Under the pieces are notes generated by a model that saw only the letters and a list, made by a program, of their open reading frames with translations, was not told where the DNA came from and did not search any database. From the NCBI GenBank assembly GCA_964547415.1, contig CAZJNX010000007.1, positions 1 to 45,629 of the forward strand: a stretch of 45,629 bases of DNA. Direction: 5' to 3'. The position numbers and the translations under genes are program-made. This document shows positions 25,214 through 32,932 of the stretch, in pieces. The DNA is from CAZJNX01 sp964547415. Its GTDB lineage: Bacteria; Pseudomonadota; Alphaproteobacteria; Rhizobiales; Amorphaceae. Each line of letters begins with the position of its first letter. Within the stretch, counting starts at the first letter, position 1.

Positions 25214-26179
25214 CTACTCCGCGGCCGCGTGCGCCCGGGGCTCGCCCCCGGCCCGGGCGATGACGGCGCGGCGGCGGGCGGCGAGCCAGGCGAGCCAGCC
25301 GTCCATCCCCTCCCCCGTCCGGGCCGACAGGCGCAGGATCTCCACGGCCGGGTTCACCCGGCGGGCGTTCGCCTCGATGAGGGAAAGGTCGACGCCGCAG
25401 GGTTCGGCAAGGTCCGTCTTGTTGACGATCACCAGCGAGGCGGCGGTGAACATGTCGGGATACTTCAGCGGCTTGTCCTCCCCTTCGGTGACGGAGAGGA
25501 TCGCGACCTTGGCCTCCTCGCCGAGGTCGAAGGCGGCCGGGCACACGAGGTTGCCCACGTTCTCGATGAAGACGACGCCGAAGGGCTCGCCCGCCAGGCG
25601 GTCGAGGGCGTGGCCGACCATGTGGGCGTCGAGGTGGCAGCCCTTACCCGTGTTGACCTGGACGGCCGGGGCGCCGGTGGCGCGGATGCGCTCGGCGTCG
25701 TTGGAGGTCTGCTGGTCCCCCTCGATCACGGCGACGGGCACGTCCGAGCCGAGCGCGGCGACGGTGGCGACGAGGAGGGTCGTCTTTCCCGAGCCGGGCG
25801 AGGAGACGAGGTTGAGGGCGAGCGTGCCGGTCTCGGCGAACCGCCGGCGGTTCTCCGCGGCGAAGGCGTCGTTCTTCGACAGGATGCCGGTCTCGATCTC
25901 CACCATCCGCGCCTGGCTGAGGCCGGGGGCGTGGGCACGGGCAGGGCCGGCGCCGTAGTCGATGGCGCCGTCGTCGTTGTCGTGATGGTGGTGGTGATGG
26001 TGACCGTCGCCGTGGTCATGGCAATGGTGGCCATCGTCACGGTGGTGATGGCCACGGTCGTGGCGACCATGGTGGTGGCCGTGATGATGGTGGCCGTGAT
26101 GGTGCTGGTGGACGCCGCGGCCCGCGGCGCCGCCCTCGATCGTCGCGCCGTCGCCAGCGCATCCGCAAACGGTACACAT
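25214..26179 (-). CDS. hypB: Hydrogenase nickel-incorporation GTPase HypB
   Basis: 321 residues. The N-terminal MCTVCGC high-affinity nickel motif is followed by a histidine-rich stretch at 24-66 with 26 His, a nickel store as in rhizobial HypB. The G domain has a P-loop SSPGSGKTT near 126-134, IEGDQQTSNDAERI, ENVGNLVCPA and the NKTD guanine-specificity motif. It inserts nickel with HypA. The start shares bases with the hypA stop (TGATG). The frame is intact. Confidence 0.95.
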   Translation of the reverse strand: MCTVCGCAGDGATIEGGAAGRGVHQHHHGHHHHGHHHGRHDRGHHHRDDGHHCHDHGDGHHHHHHHDNDDGAIDYGAGPARAHAPGLSQARMVEIETGILSKNDAFAAENRRRFAETGTLALNLVSSPGSGKTTLLVATVAALGSDVPVAVIEGDQQTSNDAERIRATGAPAVQVNTGKGCHLDAHMVGHALDRLAGEPFGVVFIENVGNLVCPAAFDLGEEAKVAILSVTEGEDKPLKYPDMFTAASLVIVNKTDLAEPCGVDLSLIEANARRVNPAVEILRLSARTGEGMDGWLAWLAARRRAVIARAGGEPRAHAAAE

Positions 26180-26520
26180 CAGACCACCTCCAGGTCCTTG
26201 ATCCGCATCTCGACGCCGCCCGCGGGCACGAGCCGCTCGCTCCCGCAAAGGGGGCACGGCGACAGGCGGTCGTCGACCGCCACGGTCTCGCCGCAGCCGA
26301 AGCAGGACGCCCGGCCCGGCAGGTCGATGATCTCGAGCGCCGCCCCGTCGGCGAGGGTGCCGCGCATGACGACGTCGAAGCCGAAGCGCAGGGCGTCCGG
26401 CTCCACGCCCGCGAAGCGGCCGATCTTCACGCGCACGCGGCGGACCTCGGAAAAGCCCTCCCGGCGCGCCGCGTCCTCGATCGCCGACAGGATGCCCTCG
26501 CACAGGCTCATCTCATGCAT
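26179..26520 (-). CDS. hypA: Hydrogenase maturation nickel metallochaperone HypA
   Basis: 113 residues, standard length. The N-terminal MHEMSL carries the nickel-binding His2. The zinc finger is formed by CFGC and CPLC. It hands nickel to the hydrogenase large subunit together with HypB. It overlaps hupK by 8 bases and hypB by one, so translation is coupled. Intact. Confidence 0.95.
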   Translation of the reverse strand: MHEMSLCEGILSAIEDAARREGFSEVRRVRVKIGRFAGVEPDALRFGFDVVMRGTLADGAALEIIDLPGRASCFGCGETVAVDDRLSPCPLCGSERLVPAGGVEMRIKDLEVV

Positions 26521-27484
26521 CGGCCGCCTCCACGGTCACGGGCATGCACGGGTCCACCACCGCCACCATCGCGCAGACGAGGCCGGCGGTGAAGGCCTCG
26601 CAGAGGTCCCCCGGCAGCGTCGCGAGGGCGCGCTCGAGGAGGCCGCCGGTGACGAGGGCGTCGCAGGTGGGCGAGCGGCGGGCAAAACGGCGAACGCGCC
26701 CGTCCACCACGTCCGCCTCGATCACCATGGGGCCGCGGGCAGCGAGTGCCACGCCGGGGGCCACGAGCGGGTCGCGCGCCGGCCGTCCCTCGGCGAGGTC
26801 GGACAGGAGCCGCCCCGTCTCGGCGAGGCGGGCGGCGAGGCGCCACAACGGTCCGCGCCCGTGGGCGGCAGCGACCGCGGCGAGGAGCGGCGCGCCCTCG
26901 AGCCGGGCGGCCGTGGTGTTCTCCGCCGCGCACGGCCTCGTGCCCTCGGTGGCCGGTGCGGGCGGAGGCAGGTCGACGCGGCCCCAGTCGGGCGGCCAGT
27001 CCGCCACGAGGGCGAGGGCGCGGGCCGCGACGGTCCGCTTCGCGGAAAGGATGACGGCAAGGTCGTCCATGTCCTCCGGCGCCCGGTCGAGGGGGGCGAA
27101 GAGGACGCCGGCAAGGTGGCGGGCCGCCTCCCGGTCGCCGGCGCCGGCGAGGTGGGCGAGCCGGCAGGGCTCCGGCGCGGGCTTCAGGCCGAGGGCCTCC
27201 GGCAGGGCGACGGCGAGGCGCAGGACGTGCTCGCGCAGCGTCTCGGCGGCGGCGCGCCCCGCCGCCCCGGGCGGCGGGGCGAGGCCGAGGGCGGAGCTGG
27301 CCGCGACCCCTTGCGCGGCCGCGCACACGTTCCACACGAGGGGCACGAGGGCGGCCACCTCCTCCGCCCGGCGGCCGGCGAAGAGGGCCGACGGGTCCGG
27401 ACGGTCCGGCGCCACGACGGCGGGCACGAGGTGCCCGTCGACGCGCCGAAGGCGCACGAGGAGGCGGCCGGCCCCGGGCTTCAT
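26513..27484 (-). CDS. hupK: Hydrogenase accessory protein HupK/HoxV
   Basis: 323 residues, Ala/Arg-rich and weakly conserved as usual for HupK. The call rests on its position between hupJ and hypA and on the FAPLDRAPEDMDDLAVILSAKRT and C-terminal AFTAGLVCAMVAVVDP features. HupK/HoxV is thought to be a scaffold for iron-cofactor assembly on the large subunit, which it resembles remotely. Starts four bases into the hupJ end (ATGA-type overlap). The frame is open throughout. Confidence 0.75.
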   Translation of the reverse strand: MKPGAGRLLVRLRRVDGHLVPAVVAPDRPDPSALFAGRRAEEVAALVPLVWNVCAAAQGVAASSALGLAPPPGAAGRAAAETLREHVLRLAVALPEALGLKPAPEPCRLAHLAGAGDREAARHLAGVLFAPLDRAPEDMDDLAVILSAKRTVAARALALVADWPPDWGRVDLPPPAPATEGTRPCAAENTTAARLEGAPLLAAVAAAHGRGPLWRLAARLAETGRLLSDLAEGRPARDPLVAPGVALAARGPMVIEADVVDGRVRRFARRSPTCDALVTGGLLERALATLPGDLCEAFTAGLVCAMVAVVDPCMPVTVEAADA

Positions 27485-28290
27485 GCGCCAGCCCGTCCGG
27501 ACAGGCCGCCGGTGATGAGCGTCCGCCGGGACGGGGGCGCGGCGGGGCCCGCGTCCTCCGCCGCCCCGCCGGTCACGGGCGGCCCGGGCCGGGCGGGGGC
27601 CACGTCCCGGTCCTCGGCCGCCGCCGCGGCGGCGAGCTCCACTTCGCGCAGGCGGCGGATCTCGCCGGCGCGGTCCGTGTCCTCGGCCCGGTTCCTCTCG
27701 TCGAACAGGGCCGGCATCACCTCCCGCGCCACGTCCGCGGCGGCGAGCTGGCTCGGGAACTCGCCCATGGGCGAGAACAGGGAGCAGGCCTTGTAGCCGC
27801 CGAGCCCGTCCTTCGCGTTGTGGACGAACTCGTACGTGCCGGAGGTAAAGGCGAGCATCTCCTTCTCGCCGGGTTTCAGGTCCGACCAGTCCTCGCCGGG
27901 ACCGGGCAGCACCATGAGGTTCATGAACCAGGGGGCGACGAGGACGCCCACGAAGTGGCCCTCGTGGGGGCGGAAGCCGAGGGCCTCCACCTGGAGCGCG
28001 GCGTTGCAAAGGGGCGTGCCGCGCATCCTGCCGTGGGACTCCCGGAAGGCGGCCTCGAGGCGGGCGACGGCCGCGGCCATCGCCTCGTCCGCGGGTGCCT
28101 CGCCGGCCGCGGCGGCCTCCGCCCCGGGGTCCTGAAGCACCATGAACTGGTTCTTCGGGGCGTCGCACTCCGGGCACTTCCAGTCCGCCGGCAGGGCGGA
28201 GAAAGGGGTGCCGGGGGGGATCTGGCGCGTCTCGTCCCCGGCGGCCGGGTCGAAGGGCGTCCAGCAGATCTTGCACTCGAGGACGGCGCG
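27481..28290 (-). pseudogene. hupJ: hupJ: rubredoxin domain plus HybE-type chaperone, lacking a proper start
   Basis: From about 28278 down the frame reads a rubredoxin (ECKICWTPFDP, QIPPGTPFSALPADWKCPECDAPK, both CxxC pairs intact). It continues without break into a HybE-type assembly chaperone (ALGFRPHEGHFVGVLVAPWFMNLMVLPG, GYKACSLFSPMGEFPSQ). Upstream the same frame joins a hupD fragment and then hits TGA at 28371-28369. The first ATG is 28143, after the rubredoxin, leaving a 220-residue HybE-only product. The rubredoxin half is therefore stranded unless translated through the upstream frameshift. Confidence 0.75.
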
Positions 28291-28492
28291 CGGGAAGACG
28301 AGGAGGGCGTCGGCGACCTCGAGGAACGGCAGGAGGTCAAGGCGCTGGGTGCCCCCGTCGAGGATTGGTCACGCGGCCGGGCAGCGCGTGGCGGGCGGCG
28401 AGCCGTTCGGCCGCGCGCACGCCGAAGCCTTCGTCGGCCCAAAGGACGTTGCCGATGCCGAGAACGAGAATGCGGGCGTCTTGCCGATCCAC
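28291..28492 (-). pseudogene. hupD: hupD, frameshifted and fused to hupJ by deletion
   Basis: From GTG 28492 (or TTG 28495) the frame reads ILVLGIGNVLWADEGFGVRAAERLAARHALPGRVT, the start of the hydrogenase maturation protease HupD with its metal-binding Glu. An extra base at 28366 shifts the frame. Removing it gives ILDGGTQRLDLLPFLEVADALLVF, the next HupD segment. Immediately after, the sequence becomes the hupJ rubredoxin. The rest of hupD and, by comparison with the R. capsulatus order, hupF, hupG and hupH are missing. Confidence 0.8.
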
Positions 28493-28563
28493 CAAGGCGT
28501 CGTCTCCCCTCGCCGCCTTCCGGTCGGGCGCCGTCCGCCCCGGCGGTTGTGTCCCCGGTCGAG

Positions 28564-28579
28564 GGCACCGCCCGTGCCG
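28564..28579 (-). promoter_or_regulatory. Possible sigma-54-type element upstream of hupD
   Basis: On the minus strand CGGCACGGGCGGTGCC keeps the invariant GG and GC at 10-base spacing of a -24/-12 promoter but mismatches TGGCACG-N4-TTGCW at three positions. It lies about 70 bases before the hupD GTG. HupR/HoxA-type regulators are NtrC relatives and act at sigma-54 promoters in several rhizobia. The element is also a simple inverted repeat, so chance is a real alternative. Confidence 0.25.
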
Positions 28580-28667
28580 GTCCCCCGCCCGGCCCTTCGC
28601 CTTCAATGTTTCGAGAAGGTTAGCGGCACCGCCGCGATGAGATCGCCGCCCGGATCGCAAATCTTCC

Positions 28668-28691
28668 TTCCAGCGGTGACGGAAGCTGGAA
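28668..28691. other. Hairpin-forming dyad in the hup upstream gap
   Basis: Arms TTCCAGC and GCTGGAA around a 10-base spacer, with CTTCC to the left and AAGAAAG to the right adding partial pairing. There is no U-tract, so it is not an intrinsic terminator. It may be an operator or a relic. Confidence 0.3.
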
Positions 28692-28892
28692 AGAAAGCGT
28701 CCACCTCTCAGCGGCCGGGGCCGCCGAAGACGCAGAGGGCGGCGCGGCGGGCGGGAGGCTCGCGCAGGGCGGGGTGGCCGCGCGCGGGCCACACGCGAGG
28801 GTTCTTCGGGCGAGGAGCGGAGGCGATGGCTGCCGGGAAGCGCCCGGCCAGGCTGCGGCCCGGCCGGGGCGAAGGCGCGGGAGGGCGGGCCG

Positions 28893-29306
28893 TCAGGCGC
28901 GGCGCGGGCGGCGACCCGGGCGGGAAAGCTCACGCTTCAGAAGATCCACGTTGCGCCGGTTGGCCTTCCAGCCCACGTCGATGATGGTGCCGAGGATCGG
29001 GATCGCACCGAGAACCGCGTCGCCGACGATGTTGAAGCCCATCCGCGCGATCGCGCGCTTGCGGGCGCCGAGCCGCCAGCCCTCGGCCACGATGTACGTG
29101 GAAATCCCGAGGGACGCCGCATCGCCGATGCCGGGAACGAGGCCGAGGATGGCGTCGTAGCCGAACGGGATCCCGAGCACGCGGAAGCGGGTATCGAGAA
29201 GCTGCGACAGCTTGTCGAGCCGCTCGAACGCCTCCGCCTCGCTCTCGCCAGCGTGCGCGCCGCGGGCGCCGTCAACGGTGTGGTCGAAGGTGGTGGTGGC
29301 GGACAT
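28893..29306 (-). CDS. DUF4112 domain protein
   Basis: 137 residues. The DUF4112 core is LDKLSQLLDTRFRVLGIPFGYDAILGLVPGIGDAASLGISTYIV ... GFNIVGDAVLGAIPILGTIIDVGWKANRRNVDLLK. The hydrophobic Gly/Pro-rich segments suggest a small membrane-associated protein of unknown function. The C-terminus is basic. ATG 29306 follows GGAGCAGCGA; ATG 29318 in the same frame is an alternative. An EcfG-like promoter lies about 60 bases upstream, which would make it a stress-response gene. Isolated from the hup genes. Confidence 0.85.
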   Translation of the reverse strand: MSATTTFDHTVDGARGAHAGESEAEAFERLDKLSQLLDTRFRVLGIPFGYDAILGLVPGIGDAASLGISTYIVAEGWRLGARKRAIARMGFNIVGDAVLGAIPILGTIIDVGWKANRRNVDLLKRELSRPGRRPRRA

Positions 29307-29689
29307 TCGCTGCTCCATGTGGACGTCCCGCCGCGCGGGACCGTCTCCGTGCATATAGGAACCAGGAATGTTTTCCGCCAACGGGCGTTCCCCCGCGCGG
29401 CGCGACCGGCGTTGGGGCCGGCGAGCCCCGTCTGGAGGTCCTTGCCGGAAGGGCCCTCCAGGCGGCCTGCGTCGCGCAGGTCGGCCCGGACGGGGCGATC
29501 GTCCGCGGCCGCCTCGAGGACGGCGCCCGCGAAGGTGCGTGGTGGCGCGGTGCCACGGCAAGGTCGCCTCGACCCTGCGGCATCCGCCTCGCTTTGAGGA
29601 CAAGCGCCGCTCCGGCCGGGCCGGGATCGCCGTCGGCCGGCAGGCCTTGCGTCGCCGCCATCGTCCGCGGGCGGACCGGCGGCGGCGGC
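29307..29689. other. 383-base region without a supportable gene
   Basis: Apart from the EcfG-like promoter and leader of the DUF4112 gene at its left end, I see no convincing coding frame on either strand. The right end runs without a start codon into the truncated SDR. It reads as eroded sequence. Confidence 0.5.
29367..29391 (-). promoter_or_regulatory. EcfG-like general stress promoter
   Basis: On the minus strand GGAAC (29391-29387), 16 bases, then CATT (29370-29367). The alphaproteobacterial EcfG consensus is GGAAC-N16/17-CGTT, so one base differs. Its transcription start would lie near 29360, about 55 bases before the DUF4112 ATG. Confidence 0.4.
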
Positions 29690-29995
29690 ACGACTGCGCC
29701 GAGGGGGGCCTTCAGCAACCTCACCCGCACGCCGGCGCTGGAGCTGGCGGCCGACCGGATCAACGTCAACAACCTGACGCCGGGCATGGTCCTGACGCCC
29801 TTCAACCAGGAGGCGATCGACGATCGCTCGGTCCGGGAGGAGCGGGCGCGGCACATTCCCTGGGGCCGGGCGGGCGAGCCGGCAGAGGTGGCGCGCCTCG
29901 CCGTCTTCCTCGCCTCCGACGACGCGGACGACGTCACCGGCCAGACTTTCACCATCGACCGGGGCCTGTCCATGGCCATCGGCCTGGGTGCCTGA
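29690..29995 (+). pseudogene. SDR oxidoreductase, C-terminal fragment
   Basis: The frame ending at TGA 29995 reads GAFSNLTRTPALELAADRINVNNLTPGMVLTPFNQEAIDD ... RAGEPAEVARLAVFLASDDADDVTGQTFTIDRGLSMAIG, the last 100 residues of a glucose-dehydrogenase-like SDR. Homology begins just after where the YxxxK motif should be. The Rossmann half and active site are absent and replaced by unrelated sequence. TIDRGLS instead of the usual TIDGGLS hints at relaxed selection. A remnant of a 5' deletion. Confidence 0.8.
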
Positions 29996-29998
29996 GCG

Positions 29999-30436
29999 TC
30001 AGTCCCCCTCGTCCGCGAAGGCGCCGAAGCGGGGGCCGGGAACGCCGGGCCACATGCGGACGAGGCGGCTGTCGAGGACGGCCGCCTGCCGGTGGCGCAC
30101 GGCCTTGCGGTAGTCCGGGTCCTTCAGCATGGCGACGAAGGCGTCGACGCTCGGGTATTCGGCGATGAAGGCGAGGTCCCAGGCCTCGTCCGACGGGCCG
30201 ATGAGGGTGAGTTCCGGCCTGCCCACCCAGACCTGCCGCCCGCCGAGCCGGGCGAGCACCGGCGCGCTCTCCCGGGCGTAGGCGTCGTAGGCCTGTGCGC
30301 CGCTCGCCTCCGTGCCGTCGTCGTAGGCGGCGCGCTCGCGAAAGCGCAGGAGGTTCAGCATGTGGACGGGCCCCGCCCGCTGCATCTCGCGGAAGCGGGC
30401 GAAGTCCTCCCGCGTCGGATCCACGTAACCGGCCAC
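29999..30436 (-). CDS. DUF1330 domain protein, GTG start
   Basis: 145 residues with a ferredoxin-like dimeric alpha/beta-barrel pattern typical of DUF1330: VHMLNLLRFRERAAYDDG, then AFIAEYPSVDAFVAMLKDPDYRKAVRHRQAAVLDSRLV. The start is GTG 30436 after a long GGGGGAGGGGGC ribosome site. It follows the dipeptidase-like gene by 24 bases and is the last gene of the Liv operon. Function unknown. It converges with the SDR fragment only 3 bases away. Confidence 0.88.
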   Translation of the reverse strand: MAGYVDPTREDFARFREMQRAGPVHMLNLLRFRERAAYDDGTEASGAQAYDAYARESAPVLARLGGRQVWVGRPELTLIGPSDEAWDLAFIAEYPSVDAFVAMLKDPDYRKAVRHRQAAVLDSRLVRMWPGVPGPRFGAFADEGD

Positions 30437-30460
30437 GGCGCCCCCTCCCCCGTCTTCGCC

Positions 30461-31432
30461 TCAGCCCCACACGTCGGCGAGGAGGCGCAGCCAGTTCTCG
30501 CCGAGCACCTTGCGGATGCGGCCTTCCGACCAGCCCGCCCGCTCCATCGCGGCCGTCAGGTTCGGATACTCGCCGAGGGTGGACAGGCCCTTCGGCATGA
30601 CGATCTCGCCGAACTCGGTGAGCTTGCGCGCGTAGCCCTTGTCCATGGTGATCCACTCCATGAACGGCCGGCCGTAGCCTTGCGTGAAGTCGGTGCCGAA
30701 GCCGACGGCGTCCTCGCCCACGATGTTCGTCACGTAGTCGATCGCCTCCACGTAGTCGTCGACCGTGGAATCGATCCCCCGCTTCAGGAACGGCGGAAAC
30801 ATGGTGACGCCGACGAAGCCGCCGTGGTCGGCGATGAACTTCAGCTCCTCGTCGCTCTTGTTGCGCGGGTGGGCCTTGAGCGCGCTCGGCAGGCAGTGGC
30901 TGTAGGCGACCGGCTTCTTCGATTCGAGGATCACGTCGCGCGACGTGTTGGGGCCGACGTGGCTGAGGTCGCACAGCATGCCGACGCGGTTCATCTCCGC
31001 CACCACCTCGCGGCCGAAATCGGACAGCCCCCCGTCGGTCGACTCGTAGCAGCCGCTGCCCACGAGATTCTGCGTGTTGTAGGTCATCTGCACGATGCCG
31101 ACGCCGAGGTCCTTGAAGATCTCCACGAACTCGAGCCAGTCCTCGAACGCGGAGGTGTTCTGGAAGCCCAGCACGATCGCGGTCTTGCCGGCCGCCTTCG
31201 CCTTGCGGATGTCCTCCACCGTCTTCGCCTTCACGATGAGGTCGCCGTGCGCCTCGAAGTACCGGTTGAAGGCGCCGATGGTCAGCATCGTGTCGCGGAA
31301 GCCCTCCCACACGCACACGGTGCAGTTGGCGGCGGTGAGCCCGCCCCGCCGCATGTCCTCGAACAGCTCGCGGCTCCAGTTGGAGACCACGAGGCCGTCG
31401 AAGATGACGGCGTCGTCGTGAAGGCTGGCCAT
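30461..31432 (-). CDS. M19 (renal dipeptidase) family protein lacking the first metal motif
   Basis: 323 residues. The membrane-dipeptidase fold is clear: GFQNTSAFE, QMTYNTQNLVGSGCYE, CDLSHVG, SHCLPSALKAHPRNKSDEE and GFGTDFTQG. The N-terminal HxD zinc motif, normally DGHND, reads DGLVV (residues 12-16), so one metal site lacks its ligands. Proteins of this subtype occur beside dimethylglycine/glycine-betaine catabolism genes in pseudomonads (from memory). ATG 31432 has a GGGAG site; a GTG at 31459 overlapping the livF stop is an alternative. Co-transcribed with the Liv transporter, so it may act on the imported ligand. Confidence 0.85.
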   Translation of the reverse strand: MASLHDDAVIFDGLVVSNWSRELFEDMRRGGLTAANCTVCVWEGFRDTMLTIGAFNRYFEAHGDLIVKAKTVEDIRKAKAAGKTAIVLGFQNTSAFEDWLEFVEIFKDLGVGIVQMTYNTQNLVGSGCYESTDGGLSDFGREVVAEMNRVGMLCDLSHVGPNTSRDVILESKKPVAYSHCLPSALKAHPRNKSDEELKFIADHGGFVGVTMFPPFLKRGIDSTVDDYVEAIDYVTNIVGEDAVGFGTDFTQGYGRPFMEWITMDKGYARKLTEFGEIVMPKGLSTLGEYPNLTAAMERAGWSEGRIRKVLGENWLRLLADVWG

Positions 31433-31455
31433 GTGGGCTCTCCCCGTCGGGCCGC

Positions 31456-32169
31456 TCACAGGTAGATGGAGCGGACGATCTCGTGGTGGTCGGTGCCGTA
31501 GTCCGCGACGGTGCCGCCGTCGGCGACGGTTCCGTCGCGCATGATGATGAAACGGTCCGCCACCTTGAAGGCAAGACCGATGTTCTGCTCGATCATCAGC
31601 ATCGTCGCCCCGTCCTCCTTGAGGCGGGTGATGATGTTGCCGATCTCGGCGACGAACTGGGGCGACAGGCCGCCCGACGGCTCGTCGAGGAGGAGGAGGC
31701 GGGGCCGGCTCATCACCGCCCGCCCGAGGGCCACCATCTGCTGTTCGCCGCCCGACAGGGTGCGCACGCGCTGCGTGCGCCGCTCCAGGAGGCGGGGGAA
31801 GGTGGAGAAGACCCGCTCCAGCTCGCCGTCCGTCTCGCCCCGGTTCCGGATGTGGGCGCCGAGGCGCAGGTTGTCCTCCACCGTGAGGTCCGGGAAGAGG
31901 TCCCGCGCCTGGGAGACCTGGACGAGGCCGCGCCGGAAGGTCTCGTGGGGCGGCTTGTTCTGGATCTCCTCGCCCGCGAAGCGGATCGCGCCGGCGGTGC
32001 AGCTGACGAAGCCGCTGATCGCGTTCATGCAGGTGGACTTGCCGCTGCCGTTGGCGCCCAGCAGCACCAGCGTCTCGCCCTCGGCAAGGTCGAAGGACGC
32101 GCCCTGCAGGATCTCCTTCTTGCCGTAGGAGACGCGGATGTCCTTCACGGACAGGATGGGATCAGGCAT
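31456..32169 (-). CDS. livF: Branched-chain amino acid-type ABC transporter ATP-binding protein LivF
   Basis: 237 residues, the shorter of the two HAAT-family ATPases. Walker A is GANGSGKST, signature LSGGEQQMVALGRA, Walker B LLLLDEPSGGLSP and EQN switch region. It lies at the end of the transporter genes with an 8-base overlap with livG. It powers uptake of an amino-acid-like or amide solute chosen by the LivJ protein. Confidence 0.93.
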   Translation of the reverse strand: MPDPILSVKDIRVSYGKKEILQGASFDLAEGETLVLLGANGSGKSTCMNAISGFVSCTAGAIRFAGEEIQNKPPHETFRRGLVQVSQARDLFPDLTVEDNLRLGAHIRNRGETDGELERVFSTFPRLLERRTQRVRTLSGGEQQMVALGRAVMSRPRLLLLDEPSGGLSPQFVAEIGNIITRLKEDGATMLMIEQNIGLAFKVADRFIIMRDGTVADGGTVADYGTDHHEIVRSIYL

Positions 32170-32926
32170 AGCCGAGATAGGCCTCCAGGACCTCGCGGTT
32201 CTGACGGATGTCGTCGGGGCGGCCTTCGGCGATCTTCTGCCCGGCGTTGAGGACGACGATCACGTCGGCGCCCGCCATCACGAGGTCGATGGCGTGCTCG
32301 ATGAGGAGAATGCCGACGCCCTCCTCGCCCGCGAGGCGGCGGATGATCTCCATCATGCGCTGGCGCATGGGCGGGGAGAGGCCGACGGCGGGCTCGTCGA
32401 GGAGGAGGAGCGGCGGCTCGGTCGCCACCGTGCGGATGATCTCGACGATCCGCTGCTGCCCGCCCGACAGGTTCTTCACCTGCTGTTCGGCGAAATCGCC
32501 CATCCCCATGGTGTCGAGGAGGCGGCGGGCGCGGTGGGTCGCCTCGCGCTCGGCCTCCCGCGCCGCCTTCCGGTTGAAGACGAGGCCGAGGAGGGAGGAA
32601 TCGATCTGGACGTGGAGGCCGGTCAGCACGTTCTCGAGCACCGTCATCTCCGGGAAGAGGCCGCCGTTCTGGAAGGTACGGCGCACGCCCCTTTCGGAGA
32701 TGTGGTGGGGGGTGAGGTCCTGGATCGGCTCGCCCTTCAGGAAGATCTGCCCCGACGTCGCGCGGGTGTAGCCCGACACGACGTTGAACAGGGTGGTCTT
32801 GCCCGCCCCGTTGGGGCCGATCACCGCCTTCACCTCGCCCCCGTGGGCGAGGAGGGAGACGTCGGTGAGCGCCTTCAGCCCCTCGAAGTGGACCGAGACG
32901 TTCTTCAGTTCCAGAAGTGGGTCCAT
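32162..32926 (-). CDS. livG: Branched-chain amino acid-type ABC transporter ATP-binding protein LivG
   Basis: 254 residues. Walker A GPNGAGKTT, signature LSGGQQRIVEI and Walker B LLLLDEPAVGLSP are in order, and a typical LivG insertion lies between the first two. It sits 6 bases after livM and overlaps livF. Partner ATPase of the same importer. Confidence 0.93.
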   Translation of the reverse strand: MDPLLELKNVSVHFEGLKALTDVSLLAHGGEVKAVIGPNGAGKTTLFNVVSGYTRATSGQIFLKGEPIQDLTPHHISERGVRRTFQNGGLFPEMTVLENVLTGLHVQIDSSLLGLVFNRKAAREAEREATHRARRLLDTMGMGDFAEQQVKNLSGGQQRIVEIIRTVATEPPLLLLDEPAVGLSPPMRQRMMEIIRRLAGEEGVGILLIEHAIDLVMAGADVIVVLNAGQKIAEGRPDDIRQNREVLEAYLGYA

Positions 32927-32932
32927 GGCCGC

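Larger units (their letters stand above)
28493..28892. other. 400-base region without a recognisable gene
   Basis: Between hupD and the DUF4112 gene I find no frame with homology. In particular there is no trace of hydrogenase large or small subunits or of hupC. It contains a GGCAC/GTGCC element facing hupD, a 7-base-pair hairpin at 28668-28691 and a few relatively AT-rich stretches. It probably held the hup promoter or marks the edge of the deletion that removed the structural genes. Confidence 0.5.

Noticed and set aside
25972..26112. Tandem-repeat-like ATGGTGGTG stretch
   Set aside because: It is the complement of the histidine-rich codons of HypB (residues 24-66), explained by nickel-binding coding sequence rather than a repeat element.
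29400..29690. Possible N-terminal half of the truncated SDR in another frame
   Set aside because: No TGxxxGxG, NAG or YxxxK motif occurs in any plus-strand frame upstream, so this is a deletion and not a frameshift.
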